Below are positions 13,801-20,547 of a DNA stretch of 22,057 bases, piece after piece. A model generated the notes under the pieces. The model worked only from the letters and a program-made list of their open reading frames with translations. It was not told the DNA's origin and ran no database searches. The DNA lies in contig JAXGBA010000003.1 in assembly GCA_034186235.1 (NCBI GenBank), positions 1-22,057 on the forward strand. The letters are read 5' to 3'. The DNA comes from CAKSKB01 sp034186235 (lineage in GTDB: Bacteria > Bacillota > Clostridia > HGM11514). A program made the translations under genes and the position numbers. Each line of letters begins with the position of its first letter. Position 1 is the first letter of the stretch.

Positions 13801-14892
13801 TCACTCCGAAAGCAGTTTTTCGTAAATTTCCGCAGTTTTTTCTGCGGTTTTGCGCCATGAGAACTCACGGCTGCGGGCAAGGCCGAGTAAAGAGCGGTGT
13901 TCCCTTTCCTCCTTATTGTTAAGGAGAAAGCCGATTTTCTCCGCCGCAGCGGCAGGTGAGTCCGCAAAGAGTGCGGCGTTGCCCAAAACCTCGGGCATTG
14001 ACGCTTTGTCCGACGACACAACCGCAAGACCTCTGCCCATAGCCTCAAGGGGGGGCAGCCCGAAGCCTTCGTAGAGCGACGGGAAGGCAAAAACCTCCGC
14101 TTCGGAATACAGGGCTTCAAGCTCGCCTTTTTGTATAAACCCGGTGAATTTAATTTTGTCAGTATGACGGCTGCGTTTTGCGCAGTCTATGATCTCGCCG
14201 TAAAGCCAGCCGAATCCGCCGGCAATTACAAGGTCTGCCGTTTCGCCGCCGTCCCAGAGAATTTCCATTGTTTTTATGAGAGCGGTTATGTTTTTTCTCG
14301 GTTCAACCGTTCCTACAAAAAGCACGAACGGCGGTTTTATGCCGTTTGGGAGTGCCGATTTTTCGGCGGGCTTTATTTCAACCCCGAGATGAACCGGGGT
14401 GATTTTTTGGCTGTCGGTTTTCGGAAAATACTTCATAATTTCACGCTTTGTGAAGTTTGAAACCGTGATAATCCCGTCGGAATTTTCAAGCGCCCTCGGG
14501 ATTTGGCGGCGCTTGAAGGCAGTGGCGGACTTTGTAAAGTACGGCTGCCCGGTAAAAAAGCTGAGGTCATGAATCGTGACGAGCTTTTTTGAAGGAATAT
14601 TTCCAAGCGGCGTCATGTAATCCAAAAAATGCACAAGAGCGCATCCGCTGTTTTTAAGTACCTTCCCGAACCGAAGGAGCTGAAACGCAAGCCTTTTGCG
14701 GTTTGATTCGATGCCCGGCACGGTTATGATGTTCATGTTGGCGGACGACTCCAAAATTCCGCTGCGGCTGACATAAACATCAAAATCGAACGGAAAATCC
14801 CGAAGTTCGTTTATTAATCTAAACTGATAATTTCCGACCCCTGCCGCCGCTTTCGACAGCTGAAGTGCGTCAATCGCAATTTTTCTGTTCAT
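13801..14892 (-). CDS. Family 4 glycosyltransferase (first of a similar pair)
   Basis: A retaining GT-B transferase of 363 residues without signal or membrane segments. The N-terminal domain begins IAIDALQLSKAAAGVGNY, with a glycine-rich acceptor loop, and VTIHDLSFF near 115. The C-terminal donor domain has FVGTVEPRKN (about 190-200), VIAGGFGW and the EX7E motif in FPSLYEGFGLPPLEAMG near 270-287. The start ATG 14892 overlaps the end of the preceding gene by 23 nt, with GAGGAAG upstream, so translation is probably coupled. Its EX7E region shares a 32-bp identical DNA stretch with the GT4 gene at 15975-17093, pointing to a duplicated gene pair. Mannosyltransferase or similar activities are common in this group; the actual sugar is unknown. 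Confidence 0.87.
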   Translation of the reverse strand: MNRKIAIDALQLSKAAAGVGNYQFRLINELRDFPFDFDVYVSRSGILESSANMNIITVPGIESNRKRLAFQLLRFGKVLKNSGCALVHFLDYMTPLGNIPSKKLVTIHDLSFFTGQPYFTKSATAFKRRQIPRALENSDGIITVSNFTKREIMKYFPKTDSQKITPVHLGVEIKPAEKSALPNGIKPPFVLFVGTVEPRKNITALIKTMEILWDGGETADLVIAGGFGWLYGEIIDCAKRSRHTDKIKFTGFIQKGELEALYSEAEVFAFPSLYEGFGLPPLEAMGRGLAVVSSDKASMPEVLGNAALFADSPAAAAEKIGFLLNNKEEREHRSLLGLARSREFSWRKTAEKTAEIYEKLLSE

Positions 14893-15970
14893 TGTTCAAT
14901 GCTTCCTCAACGAAGGCGGAGAAGTTTTTTTCAAATTCGGCTTCGGAGAACCTTTCGGCGTTTTTTCTTATTTCGGCTTTATCGAATGTCATGCCCTCAA
15001 AGCGCTTTACCGCATCGGTCAGCGAGGAAACAGACTGCTCCTGAAAGAAAATCCCGGTTTTGCCGTCAATAACGGTTTCAAGGACGCCGCCCCGCCCGTA
15101 AGCGATGACGGGTTTTCCGCATGCCTGTGCCTCAACGGGGGTAATGCCGAAGTCCTCTTCGCCGGGGAAAACGAATGCACGGCATGCACGGTAATATTCT
15201 CTTATTTCTTCGTCCGAAAGACGGCCCGTGAATTTTATGTTCGGCTTTGCGATTGCTTTGAGATTTGAAAGCTCACGCCCTTCGCCCACAATAACCAGCG
15301 GCAGCCCCAAGTCGCCGAATGCGTTCACCGCAATATCGATTCTTTTATACTCCACAAGCCTGGAAACGCAGAGAAAGAAATCGCCGTTTGTTTCGCCGGG
15401 GGTGTAAAAGGCGGTGTCCGCAAAGGGGTAAACTACCGTACTTTCACGGCGGTAATGCTTTTTAATTCTCCCGGCGACATTTTTCGAGTTCGCCATAAAT
15501 TTATCTACACGGTTGGCGGAAACCGCATCCCACATCCTGATTTTCTGCATAAAAAGGGGTATGAGCGTGCGTTTCAGCCATCCGCAGGAGTTTTTGTATT
15601 TAAAATAGAAGTCCCACGCATAGCGCATAGGGGTTGCGCAGTAGCAAAGGTGAAGAGCGTCCGCACGGGTGAGCACGCCCTTTGCGCAGCAGGTGGAGGA
15701 GGAAATGACGAGGTCAAATTCCGTGAGATCAAGCCTTTCCACCGCACCCGGGAGCAGCGGAAGATACGAGTTGTATTTCGTCACACCGAAGGGCATTTTC
15801 TGAATGTAAGTGGTGCGGATGTCCCTGTCGCCGAAATATTTTCCCATTTTTTCCTTATTATATACGACCGTATAGACGGGGGCGTCCGGGAACATATCGC
15901 AGATTTTTCTGAGAACCCTCTCCGCACCGCCGAAATTCGTCAGCCAGTCATGAACGATTGCAGTTTTCAT
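14870..15970 (-). CDS. Family 4 glycosyltransferase
   Basis: A GT-B enzyme of about 366 residues. It opens MKTAIVHDWLTNFGGAERVL, a start typical of GT4 mannosyl/glycosyltransferases of capsule and exopolysaccharide loci. The donor domain has FLCVSRLVEYKRID near 200, VIVGEGREL near 228, and the EX7E-type motif FPGEEDFGITPVEAQACGKP near 275-293. I chose ATG 15970 because the frame's earlier TTG (15982) sits only 1 nt after the AAGGAG ribosome binding site. It starts 4 nt after the previous gene's stop. It differs from its two GT4 neighbours, which share a FPSLYEGFG form of the motif, so it probably adds a different residue. Confidence 0.87.
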   Translation of the reverse strand: MKTAIVHDWLTNFGGAERVLRKICDMFPDAPVYTVVYNKEKMGKYFGDRDIRTTYIQKMPFGVTKYNSYLPLLPGAVERLDLTEFDLVISSSTCCAKGVLTRADALHLCYCATPMRYAWDFYFKYKNSCGWLKRTLIPLFMQKIRMWDAVSANRVDKFMANSKNVAGRIKKHYRRESTVVYPFADTAFYTPGETNGDFFLCVSRLVEYKRIDIAVNAFGDLGLPLVIVGEGRELSNLKAIAKPNIKFTGRLSDEEIREYYRACRAFVFPGEEDFGITPVEAQACGKPVIAYGRGGVLETVIDGKTGIFFQEQSVSSLTDAVKRFEGMTFDKAEIRKNAERFSEAEFEKNFSAFVEEALNNEQKNCD

Positions 15971-15974
15971 ATGC

Positions 15975-17093
15975 TTATTCAAGCTCCTTGTAAATTTTCA
16001 TAACGCTTTCGCAGGATTTTTCCCAAGTAAAACGCTTTGCACGCAAAAGCCCTTCCGAAATGCACTTTTTTCTGAAATCCTCATCGGATACCGCACGGTC
16101 GATGGCAGCGGCGAGTTCGTCGGGCGATGCAGGGTCGGAAACCGTTGCCGCAGCGCTGCCCACAACCTCAGGGAGGCTCGAAGAGCGGGTTGTAACCACC
16201 GGTGTGCCGCAAGCCATCGCCTCGAGAGGTGGAATTCCGAAGCCTTCGTAGAGCGACGGGAAGGCAAACACCCTTGCCCTTCTGTAGAGTGCCGGGAGCT
16301 CATTTGAAGGAACATACCCCGTAAATGTGACCTCCGTTTTGAGGCTTGCCGCCATTTTGTAGATTTCATCGTATTCCCAGCCTTTTGCGCCGGCGATAAC
16401 GAGTTTTATTCCGTTTTTTGCGGCATTTGTTTGTGCGAAGGCTTTGAGGAGGGTCACGAGATTTTTCCTCGGTTCAAGCGTGCCGATATATAAAATGTAG
16501 TCCTCCGGGAGCGAAATTTCAGTGTCTGTCGGGGCGTTTTGGTTGAATACTGCGTGGTTTACGCCGTTGTAAACAACCCTTATTTTTTCTTTCGGAATAC
16601 CCAGAAACTCCGTAAGCTCCCGTCCGCTGTTTTCGGAAACCGTAATAATGATGTCCGCCATATCGCATGAGCGCCTGACATTTTTCAGCATACGGCGGCG
16701 GTTGCGCGCGTCCATCGTTTCGGGGAATGTGCAGAAAACGAGGTCGTGCACGGTATTGATAATTTTCCCCCTAACTTTGGGCGGAACGACAAAGTTAAAA
16801 AAGTGAAAAATGTCTGCGTCCGAGCCGAAAAGACGGTTGTAGGAAATCGGAAAAGCGTTCCAGATTTCCGCATAAACGCCGTAGGGGAGGAGGTTGTTCT
16901 GAAGAATCGGAACCCCCGGAATCCTCTCCCCGAGAATTTTGGCGGAGCCGTGGTGCCTTAAAAAGTCGTAGAGCAGGAGTTCGCAGTCAAAATTCCCGGA
17001 TTTTGCAATGCCGCCGGCAATCGAGAGGGCGTGAATCCCCACACCCGAAAGCTGCGGTGAAGCGATGGGGTAAGCATCAAAAGCGATTTTCAT
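15975..17093 (-). CDS. Family 4 glycosyltransferase (second of the similar pair)
   Basis: A 372-residue GT-B transferase. The N-terminus reads MKIAFDAYPIASPQLSGVGIHA, with a glycine acceptor loop; VHDLVFCTFPE lies near 115 and VSENSGRE near 150. The donor domain carries YIGTLEPRKN near 203, LVIAGAKGWEYDE and FPSLYEGFGIPPLEAMACGTP near 280-300 with the EX7E pair. Its ATG overlaps the preceding GT2 stop by 4 nt (ATGA), a sign of coupled translation. It resembles the GT4 at 13801-14892 over the whole length, including NTVHDL/TIHDLS and EPRKN. Sugar specificity unknown. Confidence 0.88.
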   Translation of the reverse strand: MKIAFDAYPIASPQLSGVGIHALSIAGGIAKSGNFDCELLLYDFLRHHGSAKILGERIPGVPILQNNLLPYGVYAEIWNAFPISYNRLFGSDADIFHFFNFVVPPKVRGKIINTVHDLVFCTFPETMDARNRRRMLKNVRRSCDMADIIITVSENSGRELTEFLGIPKEKIRVVYNGVNHAVFNQNAPTDTEISLPEDYILYIGTLEPRKNLVTLLKAFAQTNAAKNGIKLVIAGAKGWEYDEIYKMAASLKTEVTFTGYVPSNELPALYRRARVFAFPSLYEGFGIPPLEAMACGTPVVTTRSSSLPEVVGSAAATVSDPASPDELAAAIDRAVSDEDFRKKCISEGLLRAKRFTWEKSCESVMKIYKELE

Positions 17094-18058
17094 AAGTCAT
17101 TATCTCCGTCTTTGTAGTCGAGCCGCCTTACCCTGTACTGCACATCTTCAATGAGTTTTCTGTTGGCGGATATGACATCGGCGAGCAAGCCGATTGTGAA
17201 AGTCTGAAATCCGATAATAAGCAGAATTGCCGCTAAAATGAGCGACTGAATGTGCCCCATGCCGCCGCCGGAGAAGTAGTATGCCAGAAAGCGGATTCCG
17301 AGAAGCACGCCGATGGCGAAAACAAAGCCGCCGACAGCCGCAAAAACCTTGAACGGCTTGTACATCAGAAAAATCCTGAACATCGTGCCGACAGAGCGCT
17401 TAATGTAGCCGCCCATGCTTTTGAAAAGGCGGGATTTTCTGATTTTGGGGTTTGTTCTTATCTGAACGGACTCCAGCGCAACGCACTTGTCGCCCGCTTG
17501 AATTATTGTTTCAAGGGTGTAGGTGTAACGTGAAACGACATTAAGTTTCATCGCCGATTCTCTCGTATAAGCACGGAAACCGCTTGGAGCGTCCGGTACA
17601 TCCGTCCCGGAAACTTTTCTTACCACGAAGCTGCCGAGCTTCTGCAAAAACTTTTTGAGCGGCGAAAAATCGTCGATTTCCGAAATGGGTCTTTCACCGA
17701 TAACCATTTCCGCACGCCCCGAAAGAATCGGGCGGATAAGTTTTTCGATGTCTGCGCCGCAGTACTGGTTGTCCGCATCGGTGTTAACGATGATGTCCGC
17801 ACCCAGGCGTAGAGAGGCGTCGATGCCGGCCATGAACGCCCCGGCAAGCCCCTTGTTTTTGCTGTAGCTCACAATATGATGAACACCGCAGCGCTTTGCG
17901 GCGGCAACCGTACCGTCCGTGCTGCCGTCGTTAATGATGAGGTATTCGATTTCGTCAATCCCCGGAATCGAAACCGGAAGATCGGCAACCGTGTCCGGAA
18001 GAGTATTTTCTTCGTTGTAGCAGGGTATCTGAATAATCAGCTTCAACCGCCGCACCAC
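17090..18058 (-). CDS. Family 2 glycosyltransferase, polyprenyl-phosphate sugar synthase-like
   Basis: First gene of the minus-strand operon. The GT-A domain has LIIQIPCYNEE (about 7-17), NDGSTDGT (43-50), KNKGLAGAFMAG and the DxD metal site as NTDADNQY (Asp94, Asp96), the form seen in dolichol- or undecaprenyl-phosphate mannosyl/glucosyltransferases such as DPM1 and GtrB. Two hydrophobic segments follow (about 233-262 and 269-295), as in GtrB-type enzymes. It may load a sugar on a lipid carrier for use outside the membrane. The start is uncertain: GTG 18058 or 18055 gives the longest form, but TTG 18046 (MKLIIQ) has AAGGTGG at ideal spacing and may be the real start. It overlaps the next gene by 4 nt. 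Confidence 0.85.
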   Translation of the reverse strand: MVRRLKLIIQIPCYNEENTLPDTVADLPVSIPGIDEIEYLIINDGSTDGTVAAAKRCGVHHIVSYSKNKGLAGAFMAGIDASLRLGADIIVNTDADNQYCGADIEKLIRPILSGRAEMVIGERPISEIDDFSPLKKFLQKLGSFVVRKVSGTDVPDAPSGFRAYTRESAMKLNVVSRYTYTLETIIQAGDKCVALESVQIRTNPKIRKSRLFKSMGGYIKRSVGTMFRIFLMYKPFKVFAAVGGFVFAIGVLLGIRFLAYYFSGGGMGHIQSLILAAILLIIGFQTFTIGLLADVISANRKLIEDVQYRVRRLDYKDGDNDL

Positions 18059-18093
18059 CTTATCTTGTAAATAGTTTTATTACCTATCTATAT

Positions 18094-18122
18094 ATTGTAT
18101 AATACATATAAAAAAAAATCAA
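18094..18122 (-). promoter_or_regulatory. Promoter of the polysaccharide operon
   Basis: On the minus strand TTGATT (18122-18117) and TACAAT (18099-18094) are spaced 17 bp. The predicted start near 18087 leaves a leader of about 30-40 nt before the first glycosyltransferase. Confidence 0.6.
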
Positions 18123-18152
18123 TAAAAAATCCACTTTTATTTATAATATTTC

Positions 18153-18181
18153 TTTACTTTTTGATTACAATGTGTTATAAT
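18153..18181 (+). promoter_or_regulatory. Possible upstream promoter facing mraZ
   Basis: TTTACT (18153-18158) and TATAAT (18176-18181) are 17 bp apart, with an extended -10 TG at 18173-18174. It would give a leader of about 345 nt before mraZ. No coding region in that leader is supported, and in such AT-rich DNA a chance match is possible. Confidence 0.35.
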
Positions 18182-18290
18182 ATTACAAGAAGATTGCAAT
18201 TTTGTTATAAAACTCTCATCTTTTGTAATATTCCGGTAACAATTTGGGTAAAAAATGATTTTTCACCATACTTAGGCAGTCAAAAAAAAT

Positions 18291-18322
18291 TTATCCGCTG
18301 TGTCCCATTTTGTTGTGGATAA
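18291..18322. promoter_or_regulatory. DnaA-box pair upstream of the division cluster
   Basis: A perfect DnaA box (TGTGGATAA at 18314-18322, the complement of TTATCCACA) faces a 7-of-9 match TTATCCGCT (18291-18299). They lie in the AT-rich gap between the divergent operons. With only one perfect box it is unlikely to be an origin. It could be a DnaA control site or chance. Confidence 0.4.
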
Positions 18323-18397
18323 CCGCCTTCCGAAATCCAATATATTGTACATTGACATCAGTTTGTAAAAAAAATTTAAGTTTTTTTCAAAAAAGAC

Positions 18398-18426
18398 TTG
18401 AAAAATCATCAAATATGGTATATAAT
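18398..18426 (+). promoter_or_regulatory. Main promoter of the mraZ division cluster
   Basis: TTGAAA (18398-18403) and TATAAT (18421-18426) are spaced 17 bp. The predicted start is near 18433, immediately before the repeated GTG motifs. The rest of the 18059-18532 gap is AT-rich, with no gene. Confidence 0.75.
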
Positions 18427-18431
18427 CATAA

Positions 18432-18482
18432 TTGTGGTGATTGGTGGGGATTTGTGTTACGGGGTGTCACGGAAGTGGATGC
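18432..18482 (+). promoter_or_regulatory. Probable MraZ operator: GTG motifs every 10 bp
   Basis: GTG occurs at 18434, 18444, 18454, 18464 and 18475, nearly exactly once per helical turn, in blocks such as TTGTGGTGAT, TGGTGGGGAT, TTGTGTTACG and GGGTGTCACG. MraZ is known to repress its own operon by binding tandem short G/T-rich repeats with a 10-bp period near the promoter (TGGG-type in E. coli, AAAGTG-type in mollicutes). The position directly at the transcription start fits repression. Confidence 0.65.
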
Positions 18483-18532
18483 CCGGTGCCAAAGCTTCAT
18501 TAAAATGTATTTTACGAACGGTGGTGACTGCG

Positions 18533-18958
18533 TTGTTCAGAGGAGAATCGGAACATAGCCTGGACGAAAAGAACAGGCTCATAATCCCTCAGAGGCTTAG
18601 GAGCGAACTGGGCGAGGTTTTCTATGTAACGCGCGGTCTTGACAACTGTTTGTTTCTGTTCCCTGCGGCGGAGTGGGAGGTTTTCGAGAAAAAGCTGTGC
18701 TCGCTGCCGATGTCGACGGGGAGGGCTTCGATGAGGTTTTTCTTTTCGGGCACGATGGAATGTTCCTGCGATAAACAGGGGAGAATCCTTCTTTCGCAGG
18801 CTCTGCGGGACTATGCCGGCATTTCAAAGGATGTTGTGATAGTCGGGGTGTCGAAAAGAGTTGAAATATGGTCTAAAGAAAAATGGGCGGCTTACAATGA
18901 GTCCATTGCGGCAGATCCTGGCGAGATAGCGATGCAGCTTGAACTTCTTAATATGTAG
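18533..18958 (+). CDS. mraZ: Division/cell wall cluster transcriptional regulator MraZ
   Basis: DNA-binding repressor of its own operon, forming rings of AbrB-like double domains. The 141-residue product has the two characteristic repeats: the first around LDEKNRLIIPQRLRSELG (about 9-26) with YVTRGLDNCLFLFP, the second around CDKQGRILLSQALRDYAGI with VVIVGVSKRVEIW. The domain and the family's usual length of about 140 residues place the start at TTG 18533 (MFRGESEHSLDE). GGTGGTG about 6 nt upstream serves as ribosome binding site, although the frame stays open further back. It is first in the cluster, 8 nt before rsmH, and its presumed binding sites lie at 18432-18482. Confidence 0.93.
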   Translation: MFRGESEHSLDEKNRLIIPQRLRSELGEVFYVTRGLDNCLFLFPAAEWEVFEKKLCSLPMSTGRASMRFFFSGTMECSCDKQGRILLSQALRDYAGISKDVVIVGVSKRVEIWSKEKWAAYNESIAADPGEIAMQLELLNM

Positions 18959-18966
18959 GTGAAAAA

Positions 18967-19899
18967 ATGGCTGAATTCAAACATATTTCGGTTCTGCTTG
19001 AAAAGAGCATTGAGCTGCTGGGCGTTAACCCCGAAGGGATATATGCCGACGGAACATTGGGCGGCGGAGGCCATTCGGAGCTTATACTTAAAAAACTCAG
19101 CGGCGGAAGGCTCATCGGCATAGACCGTGACAAAACCGCAATAGAAGCGGCAAAGCGCCGCCTTGCAAAGTTTGATAATGTGACATTCGTTCACGGCAAC
19201 TTTGCGGATATAGATGAAATTCTGGATAATCTTGGGGTTGAAAAGCTTGACGGTGCGATACTGGACCTCGGCGTTTCATCGTATCAGCTGGATACGCCGG
19301 AGAGGGGATTTTCGTATAGGTTTGACGCCCCCCTCGATATGAGGATGGACGCAACATCCGGCAAATCGGCATACGATGTGGTGAACGGGTATACGGAGGC
19401 GGAGCTTGCGGATGTAATTTTCCGTTACGGCGAGGAAAAGCTTTCGAGGAAGATTGCCCGAATTATAGCGGAAAAACGGGAAATCAAACCGATTGAAACG
19501 ACCGGTGAACTGGTAGAAATCATAAAAAAAGCGTACGGAAAGCGTGCGTATGCAAGCGATAAGCACCCGGCAAAGCGGACATTTCAGGCAATAAGGATAG
19601 AAGTAAACGGCGAGCTGGAAATTTTGGGCAAGGCGGTCGAAGCGTTTTTTGAAAGGCTGCGCCCGGGGGGAAGGCTTGCGGTAATCACATTTCATTCGCT
19701 TGAGGATAGGATAGTAAAAAACGAGTTCAAAAAATTCATAACCGGCTGTACATGCCCGCCGAACTTTCCGGTGTGCGTGTGCGGAGGCAAGGCGAGGGGG
19801 CGCCTCGTCAACAGAAAGGCGGAAACAGCAGACGCCTGCGAAACCGAGGCAAATCCGAGGTCAAAATGCGCAAAACTGCGGTGCATAGAAAAAATATAA
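18967..19899 (+). CDS. rsmH: 16S rRNA (cytosine(1402)-N4)-methyltransferase
   Basis: Methylates N4 of C1402 in 16S rRNA using S-adenosylmethionine, in the cytoplasm, fine-tuning the ribosomal P site. The 310-residue protein opens with FKHISVLLEKSIELL and the SAM-binding YADGTLGGGGHS (26-37). It continues with GIDRDKTAI, AILDLGVSSYQLD (about 96-108), RGFSYRFDAPLDMRMD, HPAKRTFQAIRIEVN (about 199-213) and FHSLEDRIVK near 244. The Cys-rich TGCTCPPNFPVCVCGG near the C-terminus is common in Gram-positive homologues. It follows mraZ by 8 nt, the conserved order in the cluster. Confidence 0.96.
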   Translation: MAEFKHISVLLEKSIELLGVNPEGIYADGTLGGGGHSELILKKLSGGRLIGIDRDKTAIEAAKRRLAKFDNVTFVHGNFADIDEILDNLGVEKLDGAILDLGVSSYQLDTPERGFSYRFDAPLDMRMDATSGKSAYDVVNGYTEAELADVIFRYGEEKLSRKIARIIAEKREIKPIETTGELVEIIKKAYGKRAYASDKHPAKRTFQAIRIEVNGELEILGKAVEAFFERLRPGGRLAVITFHSLEDRIVKNEFKKFITGCTCPPNFPVCVCGGKARGRLVNRKAETADACETEANPRSKCAKLRCIEKI

Positions 19900-19913
19900 C
19901 GGAGGAAACGGAT

Positions 19914-20462
19914 ATGGCAGATAAAATTACATATGAACCCATAACCTTCAAGCGTATTTCGCTTGAGCAGACACCCGTTGATACCCATGCAAAGGCGCAA
20001 AAAACTCATAAGGGCGCAATAATGAAGAAGAGCCGTGCGCTTCTGGCGGACTATGTAACTGCGCCCGAGATTAAGTCAAAGAGAAGGAAAACACTGAAAT
20101 ATGTGCGCAATACCGCAGTGATTGCGGCGGTTGCGCTTGCGATTCTGTTCAGATATATAGCGGTTATGGATAATACGAACGAGATAAGCAGACTGAAATC
20201 GAAGTTTGCGGATCTGACGGAGGATAATATCAATATTCAGTGTGAAATCGATAGCAAGACCGACAGTGACTCGATAGAAGCCGCAGCGGAAAAGCTGGGA
20301 ATGGCGCAGCCGAGCAAGAGCCAGAAGGTGTCGGTTGATATAAAGAGCGACGATGTTGTGGAGGTAAGCGGCGCCGATGAAGCGGGAAAAACCGAAGTGC
20401 CTTCGCAGTTTTATGCAACCATGATAGAAACTCTGGGTAATATTCAGGAATATTTATATTGA
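19914..20462 (+). CDS. ftsL: FtsL-like cell division membrane protein
   Basis: A 182-residue bitopic protein in the place normally held by ftsL, between rsmH and the penicillin-binding protein. It has a basic cytoplasmic tail (about 1-64, with KSKRRKTLKYVRN), one membrane helix (about 66-86) and an extracellular helix likely to form a coiled coil (ISRLKSKFADLTEDNINIQCEID), then IEAAAEKLGMAQPSKSQKV, which resembles the conserved end of FtsL/DivIC proteins. The last 40 residues are an unusual acidic extension (SDDVVEVSGADEAGKTEV). FtsL joins DivIB/DivIC (FtsQ/FtsB) to activate septal wall synthesis. ATG 19914 follows GGAGGA at good spacing; the frame is open further upstream, overlapping rsmH, but without support. 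Confidence 0.8.
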   Translation: MADKITYEPITFKRISLEQTPVDTHAKAQKTHKGAIMKKSRALLADYVTAPEIKSKRRKTLKYVRNTAVIAAVALAILFRYIAVMDNTNEISRLKSKFADLTEDNINIQCEIDSKTDSDSIEAAAEKLGMAQPSKSQKVSVDIKSDDVVEVSGADEAGKTEVPSQFYATMIETLGNIQEYLY

Positions 20463-20479
20463 TTTTTATATATTTTAAC

Positions 20480-20515
20480 AGTGAGGAGTGGCGGGCATTT
20501 CTCACTCGTTTTTTT
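20480..20515 (+). terminator. Terminator-like hairpin inside the division cluster
   Basis: AGTGAG (20480-20485) pairs with CTCACT (20501-20506); G-U and A-U pairs extend the stem by up to three, and seven T residues follow at 20509-20515. It separates the FtsL-like gene from the penicillin-binding protein gene and may reduce read-through. A TATAAT (20519-20524) follows, but no good -35 box is seen. Confidence 0.55.
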
Positions 20516-20547
20516 CTGTATAATCGGATTGGGAAAGGGTAGCTTTC

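Noticed and set aside
13796..13858. N-terminal 21-codon extension of the initiating sugar-phosphotransferase
   Set aside because: It overlaps the end of the upstream glycosyltransferase, while ATG 13795 has its own ribosome binding site and begins directly before the first membrane helix.
18095..18322. 75-residue plus-strand open frame between the divergent operons
   Set aside because: Lys/Phe/Ile-rich translation of AT-rich control DNA, overlapping the minus-strand promoter and DnaA box, with no ribosome binding site.
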